From the NCBI GenBank assembly GCA_963750995.1, contig CAVVST010000004.1, positions 186,001 through 250,000 of the forward strand: a stretch of DNA of 64,000 nt, given 5' to 3'. Below the pieces are notes generated by a model. It was given only the letters and a program-made list of their open reading frames with translations, was not told the DNA's origin and made no database searches. Numbering within the stretch: position 1 is the first letter of the stretch; each line of letters starts with the position of its first letter. Both the position numbers and the translations under genes were made by a program. Shown here one piece after another: positions 8,094 to 16,853 of this stretch. The DNA is from CAVVST01 sp963750995. GTDB taxonomy: Bacteria > Acidobacteriota > Vicinamibacteria > Vicinamibacterales > UBA2999.

Positions 8094-8359
8094 TTGCGCC
8101 AGATCGTCTTGGCCAGCTCGTAGAAGCCGACGATCAGCCCCAGGACCAGCCCGCCGAACAGGAACCAGGGCGAGGTGCCCTGCCACTCGTCCAGGGCGTA
8201 GCCGATACCGCCCAGCAGCACGATCGCGCCGATCAGGGTGTAACTGACCGTCGCCGCCGGTCCCGACCTGCTAATCGTTGTCTGCAGCGACTTCAGGCTG
8301 CCGGACGGGACGAGTTCGCGGGGAGTGCCTTCACGCCGGTCTTTCCGGGGCCCAAACAA
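8090..8359 (-). CDS. atpZ: AtpZ/AtpI family protein, first gene of the F0 operon
   Basis: 89 residues. A polar N-terminus is followed by two membrane spans (TLIGAIVLLGGIGYALDEW and WFLFGGLVLGLIVGFYELAK), the AtpZ pattern. The short periplasmic-side DEWQGTSPW loop is typical of the family. A TTG start is used because no ATG or GTG lies in frame before the first span. On this strand TTGCCA (8391-8396) and TACGAT (8367-8372), 18 bases apart, form a possible promoter that would give a nearly leaderless transcript. Confidence 0.75.
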   Translation of the reverse strand: MFGPRKDRREGTPRELVPSGSLKSLQTTISRSGPAATVSYTLIGAIVLLGGIGYALDEWQGTSPWFLFGGLVLGLIVGFYELAKTIWRK

Positions 8360-8383
8360 ACAACCAATCGTAGCAGACGCACA

Positions 8384-8414
8384 TTGACAGTGGCAACGCG
8401 CCGGAGGCTATACT
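8384..8414 (+). promoter_or_regulatory. Candidate sigma-70 promoter for the VWA/heme genes
   Basis: A perfect -35 box TTGACA (8384-8389) and TATACT (8409-8414) are separated by 19 bases and lie 17 bases before the first VWA gene. The spacer is longer than the 17-base optimum. A minus-strand promoter for atpZ may overlap it, making this a compact divergent control region (8360-8430). Confidence 0.4.
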
Positions 8415-8430
8415 CGGCTTCAGCAAGACC

Positions 8431-9337
8431 ATGCGCGCCGCATTTTCGCCCCGTCTGGCGCTGATGTCCGCTCTCTCGACCCTGCTCGCACTGGCGGCCG
8501 GCGTCGGCCCGTCGATCCATGCGCAGGCAGGCGCACGCGAGCGCACGCTCTTTGTCAGCGCGGTCGATTCGCGCGGCGAGCCGGTCGAGGGGCTTGGCCC
8601 GACTGATTTCGTCATCACCGAGGATGGGCGGCGCCGCGAAGTCCTGCGCGTCTCGAAGGCGATCGAGCCGATCGACATCGCCGTGCTGGTCGACAACAGC
8701 GCCGCGGCCGAGCGCGCCATCCCGTCGCTGCGCGACGGCCTGAAGGCCTTCATCGGCGCGCTGGCCGGCGACAATCAGCTGGCGATTATCGGACTGGCCG
8801 ACCGGCCAACGATCCTCGTGGACTACACCTCCAACCGGGCGCGGCTCGAGGAAGGCGGCCGGGCGGATCTTCTCGATGTCGTCGAGCGGGATGACCCTGC
8901 TCGACGCCATTACCGAAACCTCCGCCGGGCTGCGGCGGCGCGAGGCGACCCGCGCGGTCATCGTCCCGGTCATCACCAACGGCGTGGAATTCACCAACCG
9001 CTACGCGCGCGACGTCATCAGGTCCATGCGCGACGCCGGCGTCGCCCTGAATGCCATCGTCATCGGCGTGCTCGACTTCGACACGACCGAAGAGCGCGAG
9101 CGCGGGCTGGTCATGGACGACGGCACAGAGCAGACCGGGGGCGAGCACGTGACGCTGCTCACGGAGATGGCGGTCGAGCAGGCGCTGGCCAGGCTGGCGC
9201 GGCAGCTCTCGTCGCAGTACAAGGTGGTGTACGGGCGGCCGGAATCGCTGATTCCGCCGGAAGAAACCGAAGTCGCGTCCGGCCGCGCGGGAGTCACCAT
9301 GCGGGGTACGCCGGCGCGCGGACAGAGTGGAGCCTGA
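8431..9337 (+). CDS. Secreted VWA-domain protein 1 (frame interrupted once)
   Basis: About 302 residues once a single extra base (in the G run near 8861-8866) is removed. A signal peptide (LMSALSTLLALAAGVGPSIHAQA) precedes a VWFA-related domain: RTLFVSAVDSRGEPVEGL, then IDIAVLVDNSAAAE, and, in the second frame, MTLLDAITETSAGLRRRE and RAVIVPVITNGVEF. The metal-site motif is DNSAA, not the usual DxSxS, so metal binding may be lost. VWFA-related secreted proteins are a hallmark expansion of Acidobacteriota with unknown roles in adhesion or assembly. It ends one base before the next gene's start. Confidence 0.75.
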
Positions 9338-9338
9338 T

Positions 9339-10260
9339 GTGAACCGGTTGTTCCTTGCTGCCGTCTGTATCCTCGCCTCCCTGGTGATCGTGCCCGCGCA
9401 TACACAGGGACAGCGCCCGTCGTTCCGGACGACGATCGACATCGTGTCGCTCAACGTGACGGTGATCGACGGCGCGAACCACTACATCATCGACCTCGAT
9501 CAGCCCGATTTCTCTGTCTTCGAGGACGGCGTCAAGCAGGACCTCGTCTTCTTCACGCGCCGGCCCCAGCCGATCGCGCTGTCGCTGCTCCTCGACAGCA
9601 GCGCGAGCATGGAGGACAAGCTCGACACGTTGCAGGTGGCCGCCATCAATTTCGTGAAGCGGCTCAAGGCCAACGACATCGCGCAGGTGATCGACTTCGA
9701 CAGCCGGGTGTCGATCCGGCAGGCGTTCACCTCGAACCAGGGCGACCTCGAGGGCGCAATCCACCAGGCCGTCTCCGGCGGATCGACCTCGCTGCACAAC
9801 GCGATCTACATCTCGCTCAAGGAACTCGGCAAGATCAAGGCGCAGAGCGACGAAGACGTCCGCCGCCAGGCGCTGATCGTCTTCTCGGACGGCGAGGACA
9901 CGTCGAGCCTGGTCTCGTTCGAGGAAGTCCTCGACCTGGCCAAGCGGTCCGAGACCTCGATCTACACGATCGCGCTGCGCGGCACCGAGACCAACACGCG
10001 CGGTTTCCGCGAAGCGGAGTTCATCATGCGCCAGCTGGCGCAGGAAACCGGCGGCCGCTCGTTCTTCCCGGCGAAGATTGAAGACCTCAACGGCGTGTAT
10101 ACCCAGATCGCCGACGAACTCGCGAGCCAGTACACGCTTCGGGTACACCTCGAAGAATCCGCGCAACGACGGCGCCTTCCGCCGTGTCGTCGTGCAAGTC
10201 GCGCGGCCAGGCGTGACCCCGCGAACCAAGCGGGGATACTACGCCCCAACAACCCGTTGA
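9339..10260 (+). CDS. Secreted VWA-domain protein 2 (frame interrupted once)
   Basis: About 307 residues after removing one base at 10137-10141 (CTTCGGG should read CTCGGG). The GTG start at 9339 gives a signal peptide (NRLFLAAVCILASLVIVPAHT). The domain shows an intact metal-ion site, LLLDSSASMEDK (DxSxS), and later LIVFSDGEDTSS. After the correction the tail reads GYTSKNPRNDGAFRRVVVQV and ends RGYYAPTTR, the usual C-terminal signature of this family. Without it, the frame runs on into the next gene and falsely suggests a VWA-cytochrome-assembly fusion. Confidence 0.8.
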
Positions 10261-11084
10261 ACCTCCTCCCCCTGGTCCTCTACGGCGCCGCGGGGGTCGC
10301 CTACGCCCTCCATTTCGCGCGCCGCAGCTCCCGGGCCGGCCGCATCGCGACCACGCTCCTGATCCTCGCCGCGCTCGGCCACACCTTCGTCATCGGCATG
10401 CAGACGATGGAGGTGGGGCATGTGCCGTTTGCCAATCCGTCGCGCGCCATCTCGACCTTCGTCTGGCTGCTGGCCCTCTCGTACCTGTATCTCGAAATCA
10501 CCACCGACGAGCGCGCGATGGGAGTGTTCATCATCCCGATCCTGATCGGCCTCCAGGCGGTTCCCGCGATGTCGCCGGGTGTAGAGGCGAGAGATCCGAT
10601 CCTCAACAGCCCGTGGTTCTGGGTTCACGTGTCGTCGCTGTTGTTCGCCTACGCCAGCCTCGCGCTGGCGGCAGTGCTCGGCCTCACCTACATCGTCCAG
10701 TTCAAAGAGATTAAGAAGAAGCACCTCGGCTACTTCTATACGCGCCTGCCGTCGCTGCAGACGCTCGACGCCATGAACGCTCGCGCCATCACCGTCGGCT
10801 GGCTGTTTCTGACCATCGGCCTCGTCTCCGGCGCGGTGTGGGCGGCACAGGCACGCGCGGTCGTGCCCGACGACCCGAATCTGCAGGCGATGTCATCCCT
10901 GATCGACCCGAAGGTGCTGTTCGCGATCGTCGCGTGGGCGGTCTACTCGTTCGCGGTGCTGGCGCGACGGGCGATGGGATGGACCGGCCGCCGCACCGCG
11001 CGGTTGTCGGTCTTCGGCTTCGTCATCGTCCTGTTGAACTTCCTGCCGATCAGCTACTTCGTCACCACGAGCCATACCTTCTAG
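10257..11084 (+). CDS. CcsA/HemX-type cytochrome c assembly membrane protein
   Basis: About 275 residues and eight predicted spans. The TTG start at 10257 overlaps the VWA stop (TTGA). Conserved histidines lie in LAALGHTFVIG, WFWVHVSSLLFAYASLAL and the last helix ISYFVTTSHTF, as in the CcsA/CcmC heme-handling family. Its place directly before hemA matches HemX-type proteins in Bacillus and many other bacteria, where the membrane protein limits HemA abundance. It therefore most likely tunes heme synthesis or moves heme; I cannot separate the two. Confidence 0.82.
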   Translation: MNLLPLVLYGAAGVAYALHFARRSSRAGRIATTLLILAALGHTFVIGMQTMEVGHVPFANPSRAISTFVWLLALSYLYLEITTDERAMGVFIIPILIGLQAVPAMSPGVEARDPILNSPWFWVHVSSLLFAYASLALAAVLGLTYIVQFKEIKKKHLGYFYTRLPSLQTLDAMNARAITVGWLFLTIGLVSGAVWAAQARAVVPDDPNLQAMSSLIDPKVLFAIVAWAVYSFAVLARRAMGWTGRRTARLSVFGFVIVLLNFLPISYFVTTSHTF

Positions 11085-11097
11085 GGGAACAGAGCGC

Positions 11098-12456
11098 GTG
11101 CACCTGTTCCTCCTCGGCGTCAGTCATCGAACGGCCCCGGTCGATCTCCGCGAAAGGCTCGATTTCTCCAGCCGCGACCTCGGCGCCGCCGTCGAAGCGC
11201 TGGTGACGCGCTCGTCGGCTGCCGAATCGGTCGTCCTTTCCACCTGCAATCGCTCCGAGATCTACATCGCCAGCACCGACTCCGCGCGCGCGCGCGAAGA
11301 GGTGGTCGCCTTCCTCAGCGAGTATCACCAGCTGCCGCGCGACGCCTTCATGCCGCACCTGTTCGCGCACCGCGACATGGCGGCCGCGCATCACCTGTTC
11401 CGCGTGGCAGCGGGACTTGATTCGCTGGTCGTGGGCGAGCCGCAGATCCTCGGGCAGGTCAAGGATGCGTTCCAGGCCGCGGCCGCGCGCCACTGCACCG
11501 GGCCGCTGCTGAGCAAGACGTTCCACTGGGCGTTCGGCGTCGGCAAGCGGGTCCGCTCCGAGACCGCGCTCGGCGAAGGGGCCGTGTCCGTCAGCTTCGC
11601 CGCGGTCGCGCTCGCCCGGAAGATTTTCGGCCGCCTCGAGGGACGCCGCGTCCTGGTCGTCGGGGCCGGCGAGATCAGCGCGCTGACCGCGCAGCACCTG
11701 CGAAGCCAGGGTGTCGCCGAAGTCGTGATCACCAGCCGGACGGCCGCCCACGCCGACGCGTTAGCCGCGCAGGTCGGCGGCACCACGGTGCGCTGGGCGG
11801 ATATGCGGCGCGCCATTGCCGATGCCGACATCGTGCTGACCGCCACCGGCTCGCAGCGTCCGATCATCAGCAGGGACGACATCCAGGCGGTGACCGGACG
11901 CCGGCGCCAGGAGCCGCTGTTCATCATCGACGTGGCGGTGCCGCGCGACGTCGACCCGGCCGTCAGCGACATCGAGCAGGTGTTCCTCTACAACGTCGAC
12001 GACCTGCAGGGCATCGTGCAGGAGAACCTGGCGCGGCGCGGCGCCGAGATCGCGCGCGCCGAAGCGATTGTCGCGGAAGAAGTCTCGCGCTTCACGGTCT
12101 GGCAGCGTTCGCGCCGGGCGATTCCAACCGTCGTCGCTCTTCGCCAGCGGTTCGACGACATCCGCCGCGCCGAGCTCGAGCGGCTCGAGCCGCGGCTCTC
12201 GGGGCTGCCGGCGGACGCCCGCGCGCGCGTGGACGAAGTCACGCGCCTGATCATGGAAAAACTGCTGCTCGAGCCGACCGAGCAGCTCAAAGCGCTGCCC
12301 GACGAGGAAACACAGGCGACCTACACGGAAGCGGTGAACCGGCTGTTCCGGCTCGGCGACGGCGAGTCGGCCGGAGCCGCCGCCCCGGGCGACCCGCCTT
12401 CGCTCGAAGCTTCGGCGCGGCAGGCTGACCCCACCGATCGTCCGCGCGAGAAGTAG
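11098..12456 (+). CDS. hemA: Glutamyl-tRNA reductase
   Basis: 452 residues. It makes glutamate-1-semialdehyde from glutamyl-tRNA(Glu) with NADPH, the first step of C5 heme synthesis. Visible are GVSHRTAPVDLRERL at the N-terminus, the catalytic cysteine at residue 50 (STCNRSEIY), GLDSLVVGEPQILGQVK, the NADPH-binding VLVVGAGEISALTAQHL, and the C-terminal dimerisation helices. The start is GTG 11098, 13 bases after the CcsA-like gene. With the downstream hemC, hemD, hemB and hemL it forms one heme operon. Confidence 0.97.
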   Translation: MHLFLLGVSHRTAPVDLRERLDFSSRDLGAAVEALVTRSSAAESVVLSTCNRSEIYIASTDSARAREEVVAFLSEYHQLPRDAFMPHLFAHRDMAAAHHLFRVAAGLDSLVVGEPQILGQVKDAFQAAAARHCTGPLLSKTFHWAFGVGKRVRSETALGEGAVSVSFAAVALARKIFGRLEGRRVLVVGAGEISALTAQHLRSQGVAEVVITSRTAAHADALAAQVGGTTVRWADMRRAIADADIVLTATGSQRPIISRDDIQAVTGRRRQEPLFIIDVAVPRDVDPAVSDIEQVFLYNVDDLQGIVQENLARRGAEIARAEAIVAEEVSRFTVWQRSRRAIPTVVALRQRFDDIRRAELERLEPRLSGLPADARARVDEVTRLIMEKLLLEPTEQLKALPDEETQATYTEAVNRLFRLGDGESAGAAAPGDPPSLEASARQADPTDRPREK

Positions 12457-12463
12457 GGACCCG

Positions 12464-13486
12464 ATGGCCACCTTGAAGCTGGGCACGCGCGGCAGCCAGC
12501 TCGCGCTGTTCCAGGCAAATACAGTGGCGGCCCTTCTCCTCTCCCGCGCCGGCGTGTCCTGCGAGATCGTCGTCATCAAGACATCCGGCGACAGGCTGGC
12601 GGAAGCGCCGCTGTCGGACGTCGGCGGCAAGCGCCTGTTCGTCAAGGAGATCGAAGACGCGCTGCTCGACGGCCGGATCGATCTGGCCGTGCACAGCAGC
12701 AAGGACATGCCCGCGGTCCTGCCGGAAGGCCTGGCACTGGGCGCGGTGCTGCCGCGCGCCGATGCACGCGACGCGCTGGTGCTGCCCGCGCCGGGTCCGC
12801 TTGGCGGAACCCGGCTTACCACCGACGTAGGGCGGGTTCCGCGAAGCGGACCCGCCATCCCGCTCGAGGAAATCGTGCGCCAACTTGGACATGCCCCGCG
12901 GATCGGGACGAGCAGTGTCCGCCGGACGGCGCAGTTGACGCGCCTTTTTCCTGGTGCGCGATTCGACCCGATTCGTGGCAATCTCGACACCCGCCTGCGA
13001 AAGGTGGATGCCGGCGAGTACGACGTGCTGGTGCTCGCCGCCGCCGGATTGAGCCGGTTGGGACACGACGACCGGATTTCGGCGACACTTCCACCCGGGA
13101 CGTGCGTTCCGGCCCCCGGTCAGGGCATTATCGCGGTCGAAGTGCGAGGCAACGATGAGAAGACGGCAAGCGTGGTGAAAACGATCAACGACTCCGCGGC
13201 GGCAGCGGCGCTGACGGCCGAACGCGCGGTGGTGACGCGGCTGGGCGGCGGGTGCCAGATGCCGATTGGCGCCTACGCGGCAGAATCCGGCGGGGCACTC
13301 GTCCTGACCGCGATTGTGATCTCCGTCAACGGATCGAAAACGGTGCGCGCCGAGGCCCAGGGTCCGCTCGCGGACGCGGCCCTCCTCGGTGACCGCGTCG
13401 CCGAGGAACTGCTTGCGCGTGGCGCGGGGCAGATCCTGGCCGAAGTCGATCGAACGCGCGCGACCGTCGAGGGACTGCAGCCATGA
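12464..13486 (+). CDS. hemC: Porphobilinogen deaminase (hydroxymethylbilane synthase) with inserted segment
   Basis: 340 residues. It polymerises four porphobilinogens on a dipyrromethane cofactor bound to Cys264 (LGGGCQMPIGAY). N-terminal GTRGSQLALFQ, HSSKDMP and GTSSVRR motifs are intact. About 20-25 extra residues (GGTRLTTDVGRVPRSG) sit between ARDALVLP and the GTSSVRR block, where most family members have only a short loop. The DNA of that insert is a pair of hairpins, so it is a palindromic element accepted in frame. The stop overlaps the next start (ATGA). Confidence 0.95.
   Translation: MATLKLGTRGSQLALFQANTVAALLLSRAGVSCEIVVIKTSGDRLAEAPLSDVGGKRLFVKEIEDALLDGRIDLAVHSSKDMPAVLPEGLALGAVLPRADARDALVLPAPGPLGGTRLTTDVGRVPRSGPAIPLEEIVRQLGHAPRIGTSSVRRTAQLTRLFPGARFDPIRGNLDTRLRKVDAGEYDVLVLAAAGLSRLGHDDRISATLPPGTCVPAPGQGIIAVEVRGNDEKTASVVKTINDSAAAAALTAERAVVTRLGGGCQMPIGAYAAESGGALVLTAIVISVNGSKTVRAEAQGPLADAALLGDRVAEELLARGAGQILAEVDRTRATVEGLQP
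12790..12856. repeat. In-frame double-hairpin element inside hemC
   Basis: Two near-perfect hairpins in a row: 12790-12815 (GCCGGGTCCGC ttg GCGGAACCCGGC) and 12831-12856 (GGCGGGTTCCGC gaa GCGGACCCGCC), separated by 15 bases. The two hairpins are inverted relatives of each other. The surrounding reading frame is kept open and the insert falls in a surface loop of the enzyme. Confidence 0.7.
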
Positions 13487-15024
13487 GACGGTCACCGGTG
13501 TTTCTCATTGGCGCCGGCCCGGGCGATCCGGGGCTGATCACGGTCCTCGGATTCGAATACCTGCGGATCGCCGACGTGGTCGTCTACGACCACCTCATCT
13601 CCCGCAGGCTGCTGGCGCATGCCCGGCCGGGCGCCGAGCTCATCGACGTCGGCACGGCATCGCCGCAACCGATGGCGCAGGAAGCGATCAACTACCTCCT
13701 CGCCGAGAAGGCGCGCGAAGGCAAGACCGTCGCGCGGCTGAAGTGGGGCGATCCGTTCGTCTTCGATCGTGGCGGGGAAGAGGCGCTGTTCCTGCATGAG
13801 CAGGGCGTCCCCTTCGAGGTGATTCCAGGCGTGCCGGCGGCGATCGCGGCGCCGGCCTACGCAGGCGTGCCGGTGTCGTATCCCGGCGGCGGCGACACCA
13901 TCACCCTGGTCCGCGGATACGAGGACCAGAGCCGCACCCCGCCCGAAATCAACTGGGGCGGTCTTGCGCAGCTTGGCGGAACGGTCGTGTGCTACGCCGG
14001 CCCGCAGCAGCTCCCCCGCGTGCTCGAGTCGCTCGTCTCGCACGGCTGGCCGGACGAAACCCAGGCGGTTGCCGTCTACAACGCGACAATGCCCGGCCAG
14101 GAGACGGTCTCAGGGACGATTGCCGAACTGCTCAAGGCGCTGCGCGAGACACCACGCCGCGCGCCGGCGACGCTGGTGGTCGGCCGCGTCGTCGGTCTGC
14201 GCCCGCACCTGCGGTGGTACGACGAGCGTCCGCTGTTCGGGCGCCGGGTGCTGGTGACCCGGCCGCGCGACCAGGCAGCCGAACTGGTTGAACGGCTGAC
14301 GATGCTCGGCGCCGACGCCATCCAGGCGCCGCTGATTCGAATCGAACCGCCCACGGATTCCGGCCCGCTGCTCGCCGCCGCGGCCACGCCCGATGCGTTC
14401 GACTGGATCGTCTTCACGAGCGCGAATGCGGCGCAGGCGTTCATGGTCGCCGTCCGCGACACCGGCGGTGACGCGCGGTCGCTCAAGGGACCTCGCCTGT
14501 GCGCCGTCGGCACGGCGACGGCCGACAAGCTGCGCCAGTACGGCATCAAGGTGGACATGATTCCCGGCGAGTTCCGCGCCGAGGCGGTTGTGGCGACCAT
14601 CACTGCCGCAGGTCCGGTCGAGGGTCAGCAGATCCTCGTTCCGCGCGCCGACATCGGGCGCGAGGTCCTGACCGCGCAGCTCCGAGAAGCCGGCGCCGTC
14701 GTCACCGACGTCATCGCCTACCGCACCGTGCTGGACGACGCGCCGCGCGAGCACGATCCGGACGTCTATCGCCTCCTGCTGGACGGCCGGATCGACGTCG
14801 TCACGTTCGCCAGTCCATCCGCGGTACGGAGCTTCGTCAAGATTTACGGCGCCGAGCCGGCGGCCGATCTGCTCAAGAACACCGTGGTGGCCGTGATTGG
14901 ACCGGTCACAGCGGAGGCCGCGAAGCAGGCGGGCATTCCGGTCACGATTCAGCCCGCCACCTACACCGTCGCTGCGCTGGTTGACGGGATCGTCGAACAT
15001 TACGCCGCCGCCGCTACGAGCTAG
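13483..15024 (+). CDS. cobA/hemD: Uroporphyrinogen-III C-methyltransferase / uroporphyrinogen-III synthase fusion
   Basis: 513 residues, two enzymes in one chain. Residues 1-240 are the SAM-dependent methyltransferase: FLIGAGPGDPGLITV, VVYDHLIS, RLKWGDPFVFDRGGEE and VIPGVPAAIAAPAYAGVP. From about 247 (GRRVLVTRPRDQAAEL) to the end is HemD, with FTSANAAQAF, VGTATADKL and TFASPSAVRSF. HemD closes hydroxymethylbilane to uroporphyrinogen III; CobA methylates it toward siroheme or cobalamin. The fusion therefore makes both activities available at the heme/siroheme branch point. It overlaps hemC by four bases. Confidence 0.95.
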   Translation: MRRSPVFLIGAGPGDPGLITVLGFEYLRIADVVVYDHLISRRLLAHARPGAELIDVGTASPQPMAQEAINYLLAEKAREGKTVARLKWGDPFVFDRGGEEALFLHEQGVPFEVIPGVPAAIAAPAYAGVPVSYPGGGDTITLVRGYEDQSRTPPEINWGGLAQLGGTVVCYAGPQQLPRVLESLVSHGWPDETQAVAVYNATMPGQETVSGTIAELLKALRETPRRAPATLVVGRVVGLRPHLRWYDERPLFGRRVLVTRPRDQAAELVERLTMLGADAIQAPLIRIEPPTDSGPLLAAAATPDAFDWIVFTSANAAQAFMVAVRDTGGDARSLKGPRLCAVGTATADKLRQYGIKVDMIPGEFRAEAVVATITAAGPVEGQQILVPRADIGREVLTAQLREAGAVVTDVIAYRTVLDDAPREHDPDVYRLLLDGRIDVVTFASPSAVRSFVKIYGAEPAADLLKNTVVAVIGPVTAEAAKQAGIPVTIQPATYTVAALVDGIVEHYAAAATS

Positions 15025-15034
15025 GAGGCAGTCC

Positions 15035-16849
15035 ATCTCACTCGACGAGGCGCTCGGCCGTTATTGGGGTTACACGACCTTCAGGCCGCTCCAGCGCGAA
15101 GCGATGGAGGCCGTGCTCGACGGTCGCGACTCGCTGGTCGTGCTGCCCACGGGCGGCGGCAAGTCACTCTGCTTCCAGGCGCCGGCCCTCGTGCGCCCGG
15201 GTCTCGCGCTCGTGGTATCCCCTCTCATCTCGTTGATGAAGGACCAGGTCGACACGCTCGTGGGCAACGGGGTGCCGGCAGGGTTGTTCAACAGCTCGCT
15301 GACACCGGCCGAGAAGAACGCCGTAATCGAGGGACTGCGGAACGGTCAATACCGCCTCCTGTATGTGTCGCCCGAGCGCCTGGTCGGAGAAGGCAGCGAG
15401 ACCTTTCTCTCGCTGGTCGCCGGGTGCGGCGTGAGCTTCATCGCCGTTGACGAGGCCCACTGCATCAGCCAGTGGGGGCACGATTTCAGGCCGGAGTACC
15501 GGCAGCTCGCGCGGCTGCGGGAACTGCTGCCGGGCACGAGCGTGCATGCCTACACGGCCACGGCGACGGCAAGGGTCCGGCGGGACATCGCCACGCAGCT
15601 TGGCCTGCGCGGCCCGCTCGAGATCGTCGGGTCCTTCGATCGTCCGAACCTGCTGTACCGGGTGCTGCCGAGAGGGGGACTGAAACGGCAGCTCCTCGAG
15701 ATCCTGGCGCGCCACCCGAAAGAGGGCGGCATCGTCTACTGCACGTCGCGCCGCGAGGTCGATGCGCTGGCGGCGTGGCTCACCGGTGAAGGCATCCCCG
15801 CGCTTCCTTACCATGCGGGGCTCGGCGAGGCCGAGCGCAGCCGGCACCAGGACGCGTTCCTGAGCGAACAGGTCGATGTCATCGTCGCCACAGTGGCCTT
15901 CGGGATGGGGATCGATCGGTCGAACGTTCGCTTCGTCGTGCACGCCGGAGCGCCGCGATCGATCGAGCACTATCAGCAGGAATCGGGACGCGCCGGGCGC
16001 GACGGCCTCGAAGCGGAATGCGTGCTGATCTACTCCACCGCGGACTTCATGAAATGGCGCGTGATGCTCGAAGGGAACGGCGAGCTGAACGACGCCAGCA
16101 CCACGCTGCTGCGACAGATGGAGCGCTATGCCGCCAGCGTCGGATGCCGCCACCGCCATCTCGCGGAGTACTTCGGCGATCGTTACTCCGCAGATCGGTG
16201 CGGCGCCTGTGACTTCTGCCTCGACGAGCTGGAGCCCGCGGTCGCACCGACGGTCCTGGCGCGGCAGATCCTCTCGTGCGTCGTACGGGTGGGACAGCGC
16301 TTCGGAGCGATGCACGTCGCCAACGTCCTGCGCGGGCACGCCGGCGACCAGGTCATCGCCCGGGGGCACGACAAGCTGAGCACGTTCGGCCTGCTTCCCC
16401 AGGCATCCGTAGCCGAAATTCGCGGATACATACAGCAGCTCACGGCCCTGGGCCTGCTACGGATGACCGACGATGCATATTCGGTGGTCGCGCTGACCGC
16501 ACGAGGGCTCGCCCTGCTGAAGGACGAGACGAGCTACCCCGGGCTCGCGCTGGCGCGACAGCGGACGCCGAACAAGGATTCGGCCCGTCCGCGATCGCGC
16601 GTCGAGGCGGAATCGTGGCAGGACGTCGATCGCGCGCTGTTCGAGCGGCTGCGCGCCCTGCGGCTCGAAACTGCCCGCGAGCGCGGCGTGCCCCCTTACG
16701 TGATCTTTCACGACGCGACCCTCCGCGAAATGGCCCGTCTCCGGCCGACCTCGATCGACGCCCTCCTCGCGGTGAAAGGGGTCGGCGCGCGCAAGGCTGA
16801 CGACCTAGGCGAGATCTTCCTGTCGGCGATTCGCGGTCACGCATCCTGA
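15035..16849 (+). CDS. recQ: ATP-dependent DNA helicase RecQ
   Basis: About 604 residues: a 3'-5' helicase of recombination and fork repair. Motif I TGGGKS (Lys43), DEAH box (139-142, followed by CISQWGHDFRPEY), motif VI QESGRAGRDG, the zinc-binding CRHRHLAEYFG/CGACDFC domain, a winged helix, and a full C-terminal HRDC domain (ARERGVPPYVIFHDATLREM, VKGVGARKADDLG). The start is a problem: AGGAGG at 15023-15028 is correctly spaced only for an ATC at 15035, which gives the expected N-terminus SLDEALGRYWGY. No ATG, GTG or TTG is in frame nearby; the nearest TTG lies inside hemD. It lies between hemD and hemB. Confidence 0.93.
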   Translation: MSLDEALGRYWGYTTFRPLQREAMEAVLDGRDSLVVLPTGGGKSLCFQAPALVRPGLALVVSPLISLMKDQVDTLVGNGVPAGLFNSSLTPAEKNAVIEGLRNGQYRLLYVSPERLVGEGSETFLSLVAGCGVSFIAVDEAHCISQWGHDFRPEYRQLARLRELLPGTSVHAYTATATARVRRDIATQLGLRGPLEIVGSFDRPNLLYRVLPRGGLKRQLLEILARHPKEGGIVYCTSRREVDALAAWLTGEGIPALPYHAGLGEAERSRHQDAFLSEQVDVIVATVAFGMGIDRSNVRFVVHAGAPRSIEHYQQESGRAGRDGLEAECVLIYSTADFMKWRVMLEGNGELNDASTTLLRQMERYAASVGCRHRHLAEYFGDRYSADRCGACDFCLDELEPAVAPTVLARQILSCVVRVGQRFGAMHVANVLRGHAGDQVIARGHDKLSTFGLLPQASVAEIRGYIQQLTALGLLRMTDDAYSVVALTARGLALLKDETSYPGLALARQRTPNKDSARPRSRVEAESWQDVDRALFERLRALRLETARERGVPPYVIFHDATLREMARLRPTSIDALLAVKGVGARKADDLGEIFLSAIRGHAS

Positions 16850-16853
16850 CCCG

